Below, piece by piece: positions 19,530 through 30,639 of a stretch of DNA of 64,000 nucleotides. A program made the translations under genes and the position numbers. Source of the stretch: Cherax quadricarinatus. Taxonomy: Eukaryota; Arthropoda; Malacostraca; Decapoda; Parastacidae. Location: NCBI RefSeq assembly GCF_038502225.1, contig NC_091355.1, positions 13,393,501 to 13,457,500 of the forward strand, in the 5' to 3' direction. The notes below the pieces were generated by a model, which saw nothing but the letters and a program-made list of their open reading frames with translations, made no database searches and was not told where the DNA came from. The stretch's first letter is position 1. Every line of letters starts with the position of its first letter.

Positions 19530-20601
19530 CCCTTTCAGGGTCCCCAGACCCTCTCCGAGACTTGTTCTCAGGGTCTCCAAATTTAAAAAAAAAAAAAGTA
19601 TTTTTTTTCATATGAAAAGAGAGAGAATCTTTTCCCGATCATAATGACACCAAAAGTATGAAATTTGATGGAAAACTTAGGGAATTCTGCTCTCGTGAAG
19701 TTAGCGGTCTCGACGATGTTTACGCATCGGTGATTTTGCCCACTTTGAGCCCTGTTTTTGGCCAATTCCAGTGTATTAGTCGACAAAAATCATACTACGT
19801 ATTTCGCTAGAACTCCATTTTTTTCTAACGAATGAGTAGAAGAAACCACCCATTTACCGATTTCAACTATCCAATAAAGTGGTCAGAATTTATCAATTTT
19901 GCCAATTTCACACAAATTTCAAAAGATGCCAATTTACGAATAGGGTCCAGAATAAACAAGAAAGACATTCCTGGCACTAAAATAACATTTTCTCTGTTCA
20001 TTAGTCACGTCCCCATGCCCCTCTTACATTCTTTTGCTTTCCACTTTGAATTTTTATTCTCACAAAAAATAGAAGATTTACTGTTATGCAGACTACTGTA
20101 TTAGTGTAGAAATGGTATAAATAATATCAGCACACTTGTGAAAGAGTATTAGACTCACCAGTTGACGTGTATTGGACGCTTGGCATGATTTGTTTACTTT
20201 TGAACTTTGGTAAAAATAGAACATTTCTGCTACTTTGAGCTCAATTTCAAGTTACTTTTCATTGTAAAACCAGTCAAAATCATCTCAATTTGTGTAATAT
20301 ATCTTCCATTCTATAAAATGAGACCAGGAAAACTAGAATACATACAGCAATAAATACCATACGAAAATACAGTGCAAAGTCGCTGTTTTAATCCAAAAAC
20401 ACGGTCAATTTTTTTTTTCTCATGACGCACTGTGTGCTGCAGGATTTTTTTTATACTGCGCACACTGACCACATAGACCCATTCTTTCATTTGTAGGCCT
20501 ACCATCTTTCGCTAATTTGAGGGCGCTAGAATTTAGGCGTACTAGTACGTCAAAAACCCTGGTGCATAAGCTGTACTAGTACGTCCGAAACCCTGAAAGG
20601 G
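19530..20601 (+). mobile_element. piggyBac-like non-autonomous element (1072 bp)
   Basis: Bounded by TTAA at 19526-19529 and 20602-20605. The ends are the inverted repeat CCCTTTCAGGGT...ACCCTGAAAGGG. TTAA target duplications with CCC termini are the piggyBac superfamily signature. The right end carries CGTACTAGTACG at about 20538 and a second near-copy at about 20573. There is no transposase. Short open frames inside (for example about 19832-20104) recur in sister copies by descent and look non-coding. Confidence 0.85.
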
Positions 20602-20993
20602 TTAAAAGGCATAAAGTGAATTGTCGATTATCCAGCACTAATGAGGGAGAGGGTGTGTTTGATTTTTGAAAATGCTGGATAATGCATCAGTTTTTTAACT
20701 TTACTTTTAAGCATTTTAAATACAGTGGTCCCCCGCTTTTCGTAGTTCCCGGCAATCGAAAAATTCGCCAATCATAGAGGTATTTTCGTATAAACATGGA
20801 CTCGCTTTTCATAGGTTGACTCGCGAGTCGTAGTTCGTCCGGGACGCGTACCTACGGCGTGAGCCAGGGCGGCAGCCAGTCTGGCATTGTTTACCAGTGA
20901 GCGAAGGTCCCCTCACGTGCTCCAGCGAAATATTTCATAATATTCCATTTATTTTAATGCTTGCAAGTACTAAATAAGCTACCATGACTCCAA

Positions 20994-22837
20994 AGAAAGC
21001 TCCTAGTGCCAAGCCTGTAGTAAAGAAGGTGAGAAATACGATTGAATTTAAGAAAAACCATCATTGAACAATATGAAAGTGGTACAAGTGTGGCCGAACT
21101 GTCCAGGATGTATAAGAAACCCTACACAACCTTATGTTCCATAGTGGCCAAGAAAAATGAAATAAAGGATGCTGTTGTTGCAAAGGGAGTAACTATGCTG
21201 ACAAAAATGAGATCACCAGTACTGGAAGAGGTTGAGAAGTTATTATTGGTGTGGATAAATGAGAAACAATTAGCAGGAGATACTCTTATGACTTCGTTTA
21301 TTTGTGAAAAGGCTAGGCAGTTGCATGAAGATTTGGTAAAGAAATTGCCTGCAAATAGTGGTGAAGTGAGTGAATTTAAGGCCAGCAAAGGCTGGTTTGA
21401 GAGATTTAAGAACCGTACTGGCATACACAGTGTGGTAAGGCATGGTGAGGCTGCCAGTTCGGACCACAAGGCGGCTGAATTTTAAATATGTGCATGAATT
21501 CCAGGAGTACATAGAGGCTGAAGGACTGAAACCTGAACAAGTGTTCAATTGTGATGAAACAGGCCTCTTTTGGAAGAAAATGCCAAAGAGGACCTACATT
21601 ACTCGGGAAGAAAAGGCGCTGCCAGGACACAAGCCTGTGAAAGACAGGCTGACGCTAATGTTCTGTGCTAATGCTAGTGGGGATTTCAAAGTGAAGCCAT
21701 TACTAGTGTACCATTCTGAAAATCCCAGAGTGTTCAGGAAAAACAATGTTATGAAGAGTAAATTGTGTGTGTTTTGGAAATCTAATAGTAAGGCATGGGT
21801 CACGAGGGAAATTTTTGTCGAGTGGTTCAATGAAGTGTTTGGCCCTAGTGTGAAGGAGTATCTCCTGGAAAAGAAATTGGATCTCAAGTGCCTGCTAGTA
21901 ATGGACAATGCACCTGCTCATCCTCCAAATTTGGATGACCTAATTTTCGAGGAGTTTGGGTTCATCACAGTAAAGTTCTTGCCCCCGAATACCACTCCTC
22001 TCCTCCAACCCATGGACCAGCAGGTTATTGCAAACTTTAAAAAACTCTACACAAAAGCAATGTTTCACAGGTGCTTGACTGTGACCACAGACACTCACTT
22101 GACCCTAAGGGAATTTTGGAGAGAACACTTCAGCATCCTCCACTGCATAACCCTAATAGGTATGGCTTGGGAGGGAGTGACTACCAGGACTTTGAACTCT
22201 GCCTGGAGAAAATTGTGGCCAGATTGTGTCGACAAGAGGGATTTTGAAGAATTTGGGACTGACCCTAATGAGCCTATGTCTGTTGTAAAATCAATTGTGG
22301 CACTGGGGAGTTCCATGGGGTTGGATGCGAGTTTGGAGGATGTGGAAGAATTGGTGGAAGACCACAACGAAGAGCTCACCACTGAGGAGCTGCAAGAGCT
22401 TCAGCAGGAAGAGCAACACATTGCAGCTCAGAATCTTGCTGCAGAGGAGGAGGAAGAGAGATGGAAGAAGGTGCCTTCAGAAATTAAAGGGATTTTTACT
22501 ATGTGGGGTAAGATGGAAAGCTTTATGGAGAAACATCACCCTAACAAGGTTGTTGCAAGCCAGGTTGCCAACATGTACAGTGACAGTCTTGGGTCATTTT
22601 AGGGAAGTGTTAAAGAGACGCCAGAAACAGAGCTCTCTCCACAGTTATTTTGTGAGACAGGACTCCAGTGACTCTCAAGGTGGTCCTAGTGGCATTAAGA
22701 AACAGAGAAGAGAAGCAACCCCAGAAAAGCAAATGGTACCTGAGGTGTTGATGGAAGGGGATTCCCCTTCCAAACTAAAAACAATCCACTCTCTCTCCTC
22801 CTCCTGTCTCCCATACACTAAGAAGAATCTCCAATAA
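20994..22837 (+). pseudogene. Tigger transposase (CENP-B/DDE type), three frameshifts
   Basis: Starts ATG at 20994 (MTPKKAPSAKPVVKK). Frame breaks occur near 21045-21055, near 21480 (an extra T in the GAATTTTAAAT run) and near 22590. Domains: N-terminal Psq/CENP-B helix-turn-helix (EQYESGTSVAELSRMYKKP), second CENP-B HTH (EFKASKGWFERFKNRTGIHS), and a DDE core with Asp residues in VFNCDETGLFWKKMP, LLVMDNAPAHPP and LQPMDQQVIANFKK. The C-terminal tail (SSDSQGGPSGIKKQRRE...LMEGDSPSK) is shared with the deletion derivatives. The protein would bind the terminal repeats and cut at TA. As it stands it cannot make a full product. Confidence 0.92.
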
Positions 22838-22846
22838 AGGTAAGTG
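22833..22846 (+). promoter_or_regulatory. AATAAAGGTAAGTG composite (poly(A) signal + 5' splice-site match)
   Basis: At the transposase stop, AATAAA runs directly into GGTAAGTG, a strong U1-site match. The identical 14-mer lies at 36384-36397 and, on the minus strand, at 33302-33315. Slightly altered versions are at about 48945-48957 and 56432-56445. Confidence 0.6.
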
Positions 22847-23068
22847 TTATGCTGTTAATGTTTCATTCATCATTTCCCATTGTATTGTTTATGTACTACA
22901 TGCATATTTCATGTTAAAAATTTTTTTGTTTTAATACTTCTGGGTGTCAGGAACGGATTAATTGTATTTACATTATTTCTTATGGGGAAAATTGATTCGT
23001 AAATCGTAAATTTCGTTTATAGTAACGACTCCAGGAACAGATTAATTACGAACAACGAGGGACCACTG

Positions 23069-23653
23069 TATATTGTATATTTAAATTTCATTCTAATTGC
23101 CTTCAAAATCTTTTTAATAAAGCTTTTATAGAAAAAAGTCCATTCAACTTTATTTTCATAAGAAGGATGAACCAGAATAAACAGCTTATGGAGTGAGAAA
23201 TTTAGTTTCATATTCTAGGGTACTCATTGATGCATTAGAACACTGGCTTTGTTTTAACTGCTTGTGAATTGTAGTGACTACTCACCACTGGACTGAGGTT
23301 GGGGTTTTTTGGTGATACTGGATTATACAACATTTCACTGGATTGAACAAGACAACTGGATAACGATAACAAAATGCCAATTAAATCAGTAGTTAGATAA
23401 TCAATGATTTACTGCAACAAATACTGTTTTTGGATATAATCTTAATGGTACTTGTACAGTGCTCCTGTGTTAACCTATTTGCTGCTTCTGTGCTGATGTT
23501 GCTTCTTAACTTAGTGTGTTATCCTGAGCTCTGAAGGATTTAATGGGCTGTGGTTTGTCAACATTAATGATTATTGTTCGTGATGCATGCACATTAGTTT
23601 TTATACCTTGGTTAGTTACAAAAAAAAAAAAAATACCGTTTGTGGAATTTTAA
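23069..23653. other. RBM25 intron, no further feature seen
   Basis: AT-rich with A-runs, no recognised element. Confidence 0.5.
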
Positions 23654-24963
23654 CTCTCTCACTGTTACGACCACTGAAATTAAAGTGCTGACAGTGTTGC
23701 GCTCATAAAAAAAAATTCTTCTGCACTGGTAGAGAATCTTTTTTGATGGTAATGACAACAAAAATGCAAAATTTTATGAAAAACTTGCAGAATTATGTAG
23801 GCTTTGACAAAGTTAGCAGTCTGGGTGCTATTTATGCATCAGTGATTTCACCCACTTTGTCCTATTTTAAGCCAATTCCTTAGGTTAATTCGATCTAATT
23901 CTTAGCTATTTTGCTAGTAGCTTCATTCAGTTCTATTGAATGAAGCTACTCATTCAGTTATCAGACCTACCCTATACAGTGCACAGTTTTACACAATTTA
24001 ACAAATTCTTGTTAAAAAAGTTCCAAATAAACACTTCAGGCATTCCAGCCACTAAAGCAGTGTTTCCTCTGCTCATTAATCATGTCCCCAGGCCTCTCCT
24101 ACATAACACTTGCTCTCCATTTTGAGTCCACAAAAAATCAAAGTTTACCCTGTTTCCCAGATAAAATATAGTCAAGAATGATTAGTAATGGTGTAGGCCA
24201 TCCCATTCATTGATTGGGGCCCTGCAGCTCCTCAGGAAAGTTGCCAAAAATTGAATCTTTCTGGCACTTGGAGCCCTATTCTAAGCTACTTCCAGTCTGA
24301 AACTGACCAGAATCATTTCACTATTATGTCTTCCGTTCTGTGAATTGATACCAAGAAACAGCCAATAGAATAATAGAAAAACCACTCTAGGTGATGTCTC
24401 AAAGTTGCTGTTTTAAACCAAACACAAGGTCAGAGGTTTAGTTTTCCCATCATGCACTGCATGGGGCATAATTTTTTTTTATATATAGAACCCCAGTATC
24501 CACTGATTCGGTATCCACAGTTTCAGTCATCTATGGTTTACTGTGGCCCAAAAACCTCTTAATTTTGCATAATAATGCCTCCAAAGCACAAAAGTAGAGA
24601 AGCTGGCAGTTCTTCAAAGCCTAAGAGAATCTGTGAAGTGCTTCCATCAGTGAAAAAGTGATAATTCTCTGCTTATTATGCATAATTTATCAATTAAACT
24701 TTATAATAGGTATGTATAGGACTTGTATATAGGGTTTGCTACTATTCCCAGTTTCGGTATCCACGGCAGGTCCTTGGAATGTATCCCCCGTGGATATGGG
24801 GTCCTATTGTATATATATGCTATGCACACTTGCCACAGTCCCATTCTTTCATGTCTAGGCCAAAATTTACTGTTCACAGCATATTTGAGGGTGCTACATT
24901 TAAAACAGATGTGAGTGATACTGGCATCAATAACATGGATCTCTGTGGGAGACAGTGAAATAG
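23654..24963 (+). mobile_element. Old piggyBac-like copy carrying a nested MITE
   Basis: Decayed ends (TTAA-CTCTCTCACTG at 23650 and CAGTGAAATAG-TTAA at 24964). The interior aligns with the 25636 and 29484 copies (GAGAATCTTTTTTGATGGTAATGAC, TTTATGCATCAGTGATTTCACCCACTTTG, CTTTCATGTCTAGGCC). The alignment is interrupted by 24483-24808. Confidence 0.65.
24483..24808. mobile_element. pogo-type MITE nested in piggyBac-like copy
   Basis: The right end CCGTGGATATGGGGTCCTATTG is followed by TA. The left end AGAACCCCAGTATCCACTG is its decayed complement. Contains a remnant frame MPPKHKSREAGSSSKPKRI like a Tigger transposase N-terminus. Relative of 18111-18406. Confidence 0.7.
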
Positions 24964-24967
24964 TTAA

Positions 24968-25631
24968 GAGTAGTAAGATAATACACATATTTTTACCATG
25001 GACTTGTGTATTCATACTAGTTGGGAGGAGAGGTGGTGGAGGCTCAGATAAGCAAATTTAGATGATCAAATTTTTTTATTTTTCTTATTTTTTTTTCTCC
25101 CCCAACTTTCTCCCTTTCTTCTCCCATCCACTGAAGTGATTTTATGACAGATAATACAATACATATATGTGCACTGCATAGTGTTTTGTAAGAGACACTT
25201 CATGATATTGGCAAGGTCATGAATTTCTGCACCAAGACATACAGCTGCAAGTTTCTGATGACTGGTTGCACACTGTACAAGGTGCTTAGTGTAGATGACA
25301 CAAGGTACTTTCACATTGCACTGCAATGTACTGTTAATAGCAGTGAAGCCCCATGGCTTTATTGCTATTATGCCTGAAGCTTACAGGAAGATGATATTCC
25401 CTTTCCCTGTGATCCAGTCCCAAATCAGGCCTGGTTCATGGCCTGATCTACCAGGTTATTGTTCTTAGCCATATTGAGTCCAAAATATGTTTTATGCCTG
25501 GCTAATCAGGAACTGATTTGAACTTAAAAAGTTTCTTTTTGAAAACTAGGGATCTCTTGATATTTCTCTGATGTAGTTTCAGATTTACATATGAAACTTA
25601 GTTGATGTTCCCTTATGGGTATAGCTTATAC
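24968..25631. other. RBM25 intron, no clear feature
   Basis: Includes a T-rich stretch at 25070-25100. About 25405-25460 has a weak minus-strand resemblance to the CR1-like tail (CAGGCCTGGTTCATGGCCTGATC). Nothing else is supported. Confidence 0.4.
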
Positions 25632-25635
25632 TTAA

Positions 25636-26703
25636 CCCCTTGAGGGTCCAAACCATAGATCTATGCCTTGTCCACAGTGTCCAAGAATTAAAAATTTTTG
25701 TTTTTTTTTAATTTTTTTTCTGAAATGGTAAAGAATCTTTTTCAGTAGGTAATAAAACAAAAAGTACAAAATTTGATGGAAAATTGACAAAAATACACTC
25801 GCAAATTTTACTGCTTCAGCGATATTTATGCATCGGCGATTTTGCCCACTTTGACTCCTATTTTAGGCCAATTACATATTTCCAGTTGAACAAATTCTTG
25901 TCTATTTCACTAGTACACATATAACTTCTATTTTGTCGATTGAGCACAAGAAACTGCCCAATCAACTATTTCAGCTACCCAGTAAAGTGATCAGAAATTA
26001 GTAATTTGGCCAATTTCACACAAAGTTCACAATATTCTAATTTCAAAATAGGGTCCAGAATAAACAATGCAGGCATTCCTGGCACTAAAATAACATTTCT
26101 TCTGTTTATTAGTTACATTTCCAGGCTTTACAGATGAATTCCATTTTGATTTTTAATTTGCATAAAGAATTTTTATTCACTGAAAAATAGAAGATTTACT
26201 GTTATGCAGTATTGTAATAATTGTATAAATAATATCAGCGCATTCATGAACGTGTATTAGACCCACCAGTTGATGTGTATTGGATGCATGACGTCATTTG
26301 TTTACTCTTGAACATTGGCAAAAATCAAATATTTCAGCTAATTTGAGATCAATTTCAAGCTACTTTCAGTACTAAAACCAATCAAAATTATCTCTATTTC
26401 TGTAATATATCTTCCATTCTATCAAATGAGACCAGGAAACCACGAATATAACCGTAAAAAAACATAGGAAAATACACCACAAACTTGGTGTATTAATCCA
26501 AAAACAGGGTTGCAGTTTTTTTCTTCATTATGCACTGCATGCTGCAGAATTTTTATGTGGTGCACACTTACCAATTCATTCTCTCGTATCTAGGCCTAAA
26601 TTTGCTGCTCGCAGCTTATCTGAGTGAGCTGAGCTCATGGCATAGAACTACAATTTGGACCCTGTGCACAAGGCATATATCCACAGCCTGGACCCTCAAG
26701 GGG
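25636..26703 (+). mobile_element. piggyBac-like non-autonomous element (AGATCT subfamily)
   Basis: TTAA at 25632-25635 and 26704-26707. Ends CCCCTTGAGGGTCC...GGACCCTCAAGGGG. Left subterminal palindrome CATAGATCTATG near 25654. Same length class (1068 bp) as its relatives. Confidence 0.85.
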
Positions 26704-26780
26704 TTAAACTTGTGAAAGTCTTTGATTTTGCTATATCATTTACAGCGTACCACAAGTTGGAACATGCCTGTTAAGGTAAT

Positions 26781-27288
26781 TTTATTTCTTTTAACACACC
26801 AGCCATCTCCCACCGAGGCAGGGTGACAAATACTGTCGCCATTACTCCGTCACTGTCAGATGTCCCTCCAAACTGCATTATCCCCACCCTTTCTTTAGAG
26901 TGCAGGCATTGTGCTTCCCACCTCCAGGACTCCAATCTGGCTAAACGATTTCCCTGAATCCCTCCGTTTCAGTGGTCATCTAAGTGCCTTCCCCCTTTCA
27001 TACATTTATTGAACAAAATCACCAACCATTCCAAAACTATATCCCTACCTGTTTCTAACATTTCTATCTTGATTCCGTCAATCCCAGCTGCCTAACCCAC
27101 TTTCATTTTACCCACTGCGTGATGTACCTCCCCCACACTTGCATCTGGCTCTTCCTCCTAAAAGATACTACTCTGGTCATCATTGCCTGCCTCTGTTCAT
27201 CAACATTTAACAGCTTGTCAAAATATTCCCTCCATCTTCCCAATACCTCTACTTCCCCAGTTAATAACTCCTGTCTTCCTCTTCTGTT
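26781..27288 (-). mobile_element. RTE-like LINE, internally deleted copy
   Basis: On the minus strand, an RT N-terminal segment (WREYFDKLLNVDE..., VREVHHAVGKMKVG.AAGIDGI, DIVLEWLVILFN) joins directly to the 3' tail (GGAGGTGGGAAGCACAATGC ... CCCTGCCTCGGTGGGAGATGG). The catalytic RT core between them is missing. Its far end abuts TTAA at 27289, where a piggyBac-like element begins. Confidence 0.75.
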
Positions 27289-27292
27289 TTAA

Positions 27293-28364
27293 CCCTTTGA
27301 GGGTCGACAGGCCCTCTCCGAAACTCGTTCTCAGGGTCGGCCAAATTTTAAAAAAAAAAAAAATTATTTTCTCTTATGAAAAGATAGAGAATCTTTTCCC
27401 GATCATAAAGACACCAAAAGTTTGAAATTTGATAGAAAACTTACGAAATTATGCTCTCGCAAAGTTAGCGGTCTCGGCGATGTTTACGCATCGGCGATTT
27501 TGCCCACTTTGAGCCCCATTTTCGGCCAATTTCGCTGTACTAGTTGACAAAAAACATGAATATTTCGCTAGAACTCCATTTTTTCTATCGAATGGTGCAA
27601 GAAACCACCCATTTATGAAATTCAACTATCCAGTACAGTGGTCAGAATTTAGCAATTTTGCCAATTTCACACAAATTTCAAAAGATGCCAATTTCCGAAT
27701 AGGGTCCAGAATAAACAAGAAAGACATTCCTGGCACTAAAATGACATTTCCTCTAGTCATTAGTCACGTCTCAAGGCCCCTCTTATATTCTTTTGCTTTC
27801 CATTTTGAATTTTTATTCTCACAAAAAATATAAGATTTACTGTTATGCAGACTACTGCATTAGTGTAAAAAATGGTATAAATATTATTGGTGCACTTGTG
27901 AAAGAATATTAGACTCACCAGTTGACGTGTATTGCACGCTTGGCACGATTTGTTTACTTTTGAAGTTTGGTAAAAATCGAACATTTCTGCTACTTTGAGC
28001 TCAATTTCAAGGCACCTTTCTTTGTAAAACCAGCCAAAATCATCTCAATTTCTGTAATATGTCTTCCATTCTATAAAATGAGACCAAGAAAACTAGAATA
28101 CAACAATAAATACCATACGAAAATACACTGCAAAGTCGCTGATTTATTCCAAAAAAATGGTCAAAGTTTTTTTTTTCTCATTATGCACTGTGTGCTGCAG
28201 GATTTTTTTTAGACTGTGCACACTGACCACATAGACCCATTCTTTCATATGAAGGCCTACCAGCTTTCTCCCACTAGATTTGAGGCCGCTAGAATTTATG
28301 CGTACTAGTACGTCAAAAACCCCTACGCGTAAAACGTACTAGTACGACGAAAACCCTCAAAGGG
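27293..28364 (+). mobile_element. piggyBac-like element (ACTAGT subfamily), tandem copy 1
   Basis: TTAA at 27289-27292 and 28365-28368. Ends CCCTTTGAGGGTC...CCCTCAAAGGG. Two perfect CGTACTAGTACG-type subterminal palindromes at the right end. Highly similar to 28377-29444. Confidence 0.9.
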
Positions 28365-28376
28365 TTAAACTGTTAA

Positions 28377-29444
28377 CCCTTTGAGGGTCGACAGGCCCTC
28401 TCCGAGACTCGTTCTCAGGGTCGGCCAAATTTAAAAAAAAAAAAAAATAATTTTTTCTTATGAAAAGATAGAGAATCTTTTCCCGATCATAATGACACCA
28501 AAAGTATGAAATTTGATGGAAAACTTACGGAATTATGCTCTCGCGAAGTTAGCGGTCTCGGCGATGTTTACGCATTGGCGATTTTGCCCACTTTGAGCCC
28601 CATTTTCGGCCAATTCCACTGTACTAGTCGACAAAAAACATGAATATTTCGCTAGAACTCCATTTTTTCTATCGAATGAGTGCAAGAAACCACCCATTTA
28701 CCAATTTCAACTATCCAGTACAGTGGTCAGAATTTAGTAATTTTGCCAATTTCACACAAATTTCAAAAGATGCCAATTTCCGAATAGGGTCAAGAATAAA
28801 CAAGAAAGACATTCCTGGCACTAAAATGTCATTTCTTCTGTTCATTAGTCACGTCTCAAGGCCCCTCTTATATTCTTTTGCTTTCCACTTTGAATTTTTA
28901 TTCTCACAAAAAATATAAGATTTACTGTTATGCAGACTACTGCATTAGTGTAAAAAATGGTATAAATAATATTGGCGCACTTGCGAAAGAATATTAGACT
29001 CGCCAGTTGACGTGTATTGGATGCTTGGCATGATTTGTTAACTTTTGAACTTTGGTAAAAATTGAACATTTCTGCTACTTTGAGCTCAATTTCAAGGTAC
29101 TTTTCATTGTAAAACCAGTCAAAATCATCTCAATTTCTGTAATATGTCTTCCATTCTATAAAATGAGACCAAGAATACTAGAATACAACAATAAATACCA
29201 TACAAAAATACAGTGCAAAGTTGCTGCTTTATTAAAAAAAACGGTCAGATTTTTTTTTCTCATTACGCACTGTGGGCTGCAGGGTTTTTTTTATACTGTG
29301 CACACTGACCACATAGACCCATTCTTTCATATGTAGGCCTACCAGCTTTCTCCCACTAGATTTGAGGGTGCTAGAATTTAGGCGTACTAGTACGTCAAAA
29401 ACTGGGTCATAAGCCGTACTAGTACAGCCGAAACCCCCAAAGGG
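28377..29444 (+). mobile_element. piggyBac-like element (ACTAGT subfamily), tandem copy 2
   Basis: TTAA at 28373-28376 and 29445-29448. It follows copy 1 in the same orientation with only ACTG between the two TTAA sites. Right end CGTACTAGTACG at about 29383 and CGTACTAGTAC at about 29415. Confidence 0.9.
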
Positions 29445-29483
29445 TTAAATCGATTTGTTCCCCAAGTTTCCTCAAGTTATTAA

Positions 29484-30558
29484 CCCTTTCAGGGTCCAAG
29501 GCCCAAATCTGGAGTCACGCACCAGTGTCCAAGAATTTTCAAAAAAAAAATTTGTTATTTTTTCTTATGAAATCGTAGAGAATCTTTTTGTGAAGGTAAT
29601 AAAACAAAAAGTACGAAATTTGGTGGAAAATTGACGAAATTATGCTCTCGCGAATTTTGATGTGTCAGCGATATTTACGAATCGGCGATTTTGCCGACTT
29701 TGACTCCCATTTTAGGCCAATTACATTATTCCAGTCAACCAAATTCTTAGCTATTTCACTAGTATTACTTCTATTCTATCGATTGAGCACAAGAAATTGC
29801 CAAGTCAACTGTTTCAACTACAAAATAAAGTGATCGGAAATTGTTAATTTGGCCAATTTAACACAAAGTTCAAAATATTCCAATTTCAAAATAGGGTCCA
29901 GAATGAACAATGTAGGCATTCCTGGCACTAAACTAACATTTCCTCTGTTCATTAGTTATGTTTTGAGGCTTTACAAATAAATTCCATTTTTATTTTTTAT
30001 TCACATAATGAATTTTTATTCACACCAAAAAATAGAAGATTTACTGTTATGCAATACTGTAATAATTGTATAAATATCATCACAATATTTGTGAATGTAT
30101 ATTAGACCCACCAGCTGATGTGTATTAGACGTGTGAGGTCGTTTGTTTACTCTTGAATATCGGCAAAAATTTAACATTTCTGCTACTTTGAGCTCAGTTT
30201 CAAGCCATTTCCAGTGCTAAAACCAATCAAAATCATCTCTATTTCTGTAATATGTCTTCCATTCTATCAAATGAGACCAAGAAATCGCAAATACAACTAT
30301 AAAAAACATATGAAAAAACACTGCAAAGTTGCTGTTTTAATCGAAAAATCATGATTTCATTTTTTTTCTCTCATTATACACAGTGTGCTGCAGGATCTGT
30401 TTTATGTGGTGCACACATACCACATAGATGTATTCTCTCATATCTAGGCCCAAATGTACCACTCACAGTTTATCAGAGTGAGCTGAGCTCATGGCGTAGA
30501 TCTACGGTTTGGACCCTGAACGTAAAGCCGTAGATCTACGGGACGGACCCTGAAAGGG
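29484..30558 (+). mobile_element. piggyBac-like element (AGATCT subfamily)
   Basis: TTAA at 29480-29483 and 30559-30562. Right subterminal region has CGTAGATCTACG twice (about 30495 and 30530), in the positions where the other subfamily has CGTACTAGTACG. Confidence 0.9.
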
Positions 30559-30639
30559 TTAATCTCACTTCAAAATTTTTCTTAGCAAAATTTGATGGGA
30601 CTTGACCCATTCTCATTTGCTCATCATTTTTTTTTTTTA

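Larger units (their letters stand above)
20723..23068 (+). mobile_element. Tigger/pogo transposon, near full length (2.35 kb)
   Basis: Ends CAGTGGTCCCCCGCTTTTCG and, reversed, CAGTGGTCCCTCGTTGTTCG, inside a TA duplication (20721-20722 and 23069-23070). It encloses a single transposase gene that is broken by three frameshifts. It is the longest member in this window of the family whose shorter relatives lie at 33092, 34961, 48275 and 55975. Confidence 0.93.

Noticed and set aside
19832..20104. Recurrent 70-90 codon frame in piggyBac-like copies (also about 27615 and 28640)
   Set aside because: Repeated only because the elements are copies; broken in some copies, no domain resemblance, and AT-rich composition explains the frame.
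26749..26778. Possible small RBM25 exon between TTTACAG and GTAATT
   Set aside because: In the phase left by exon 1 it reads into TAA, and exon 2 at 40490 fits that phase perfectly.
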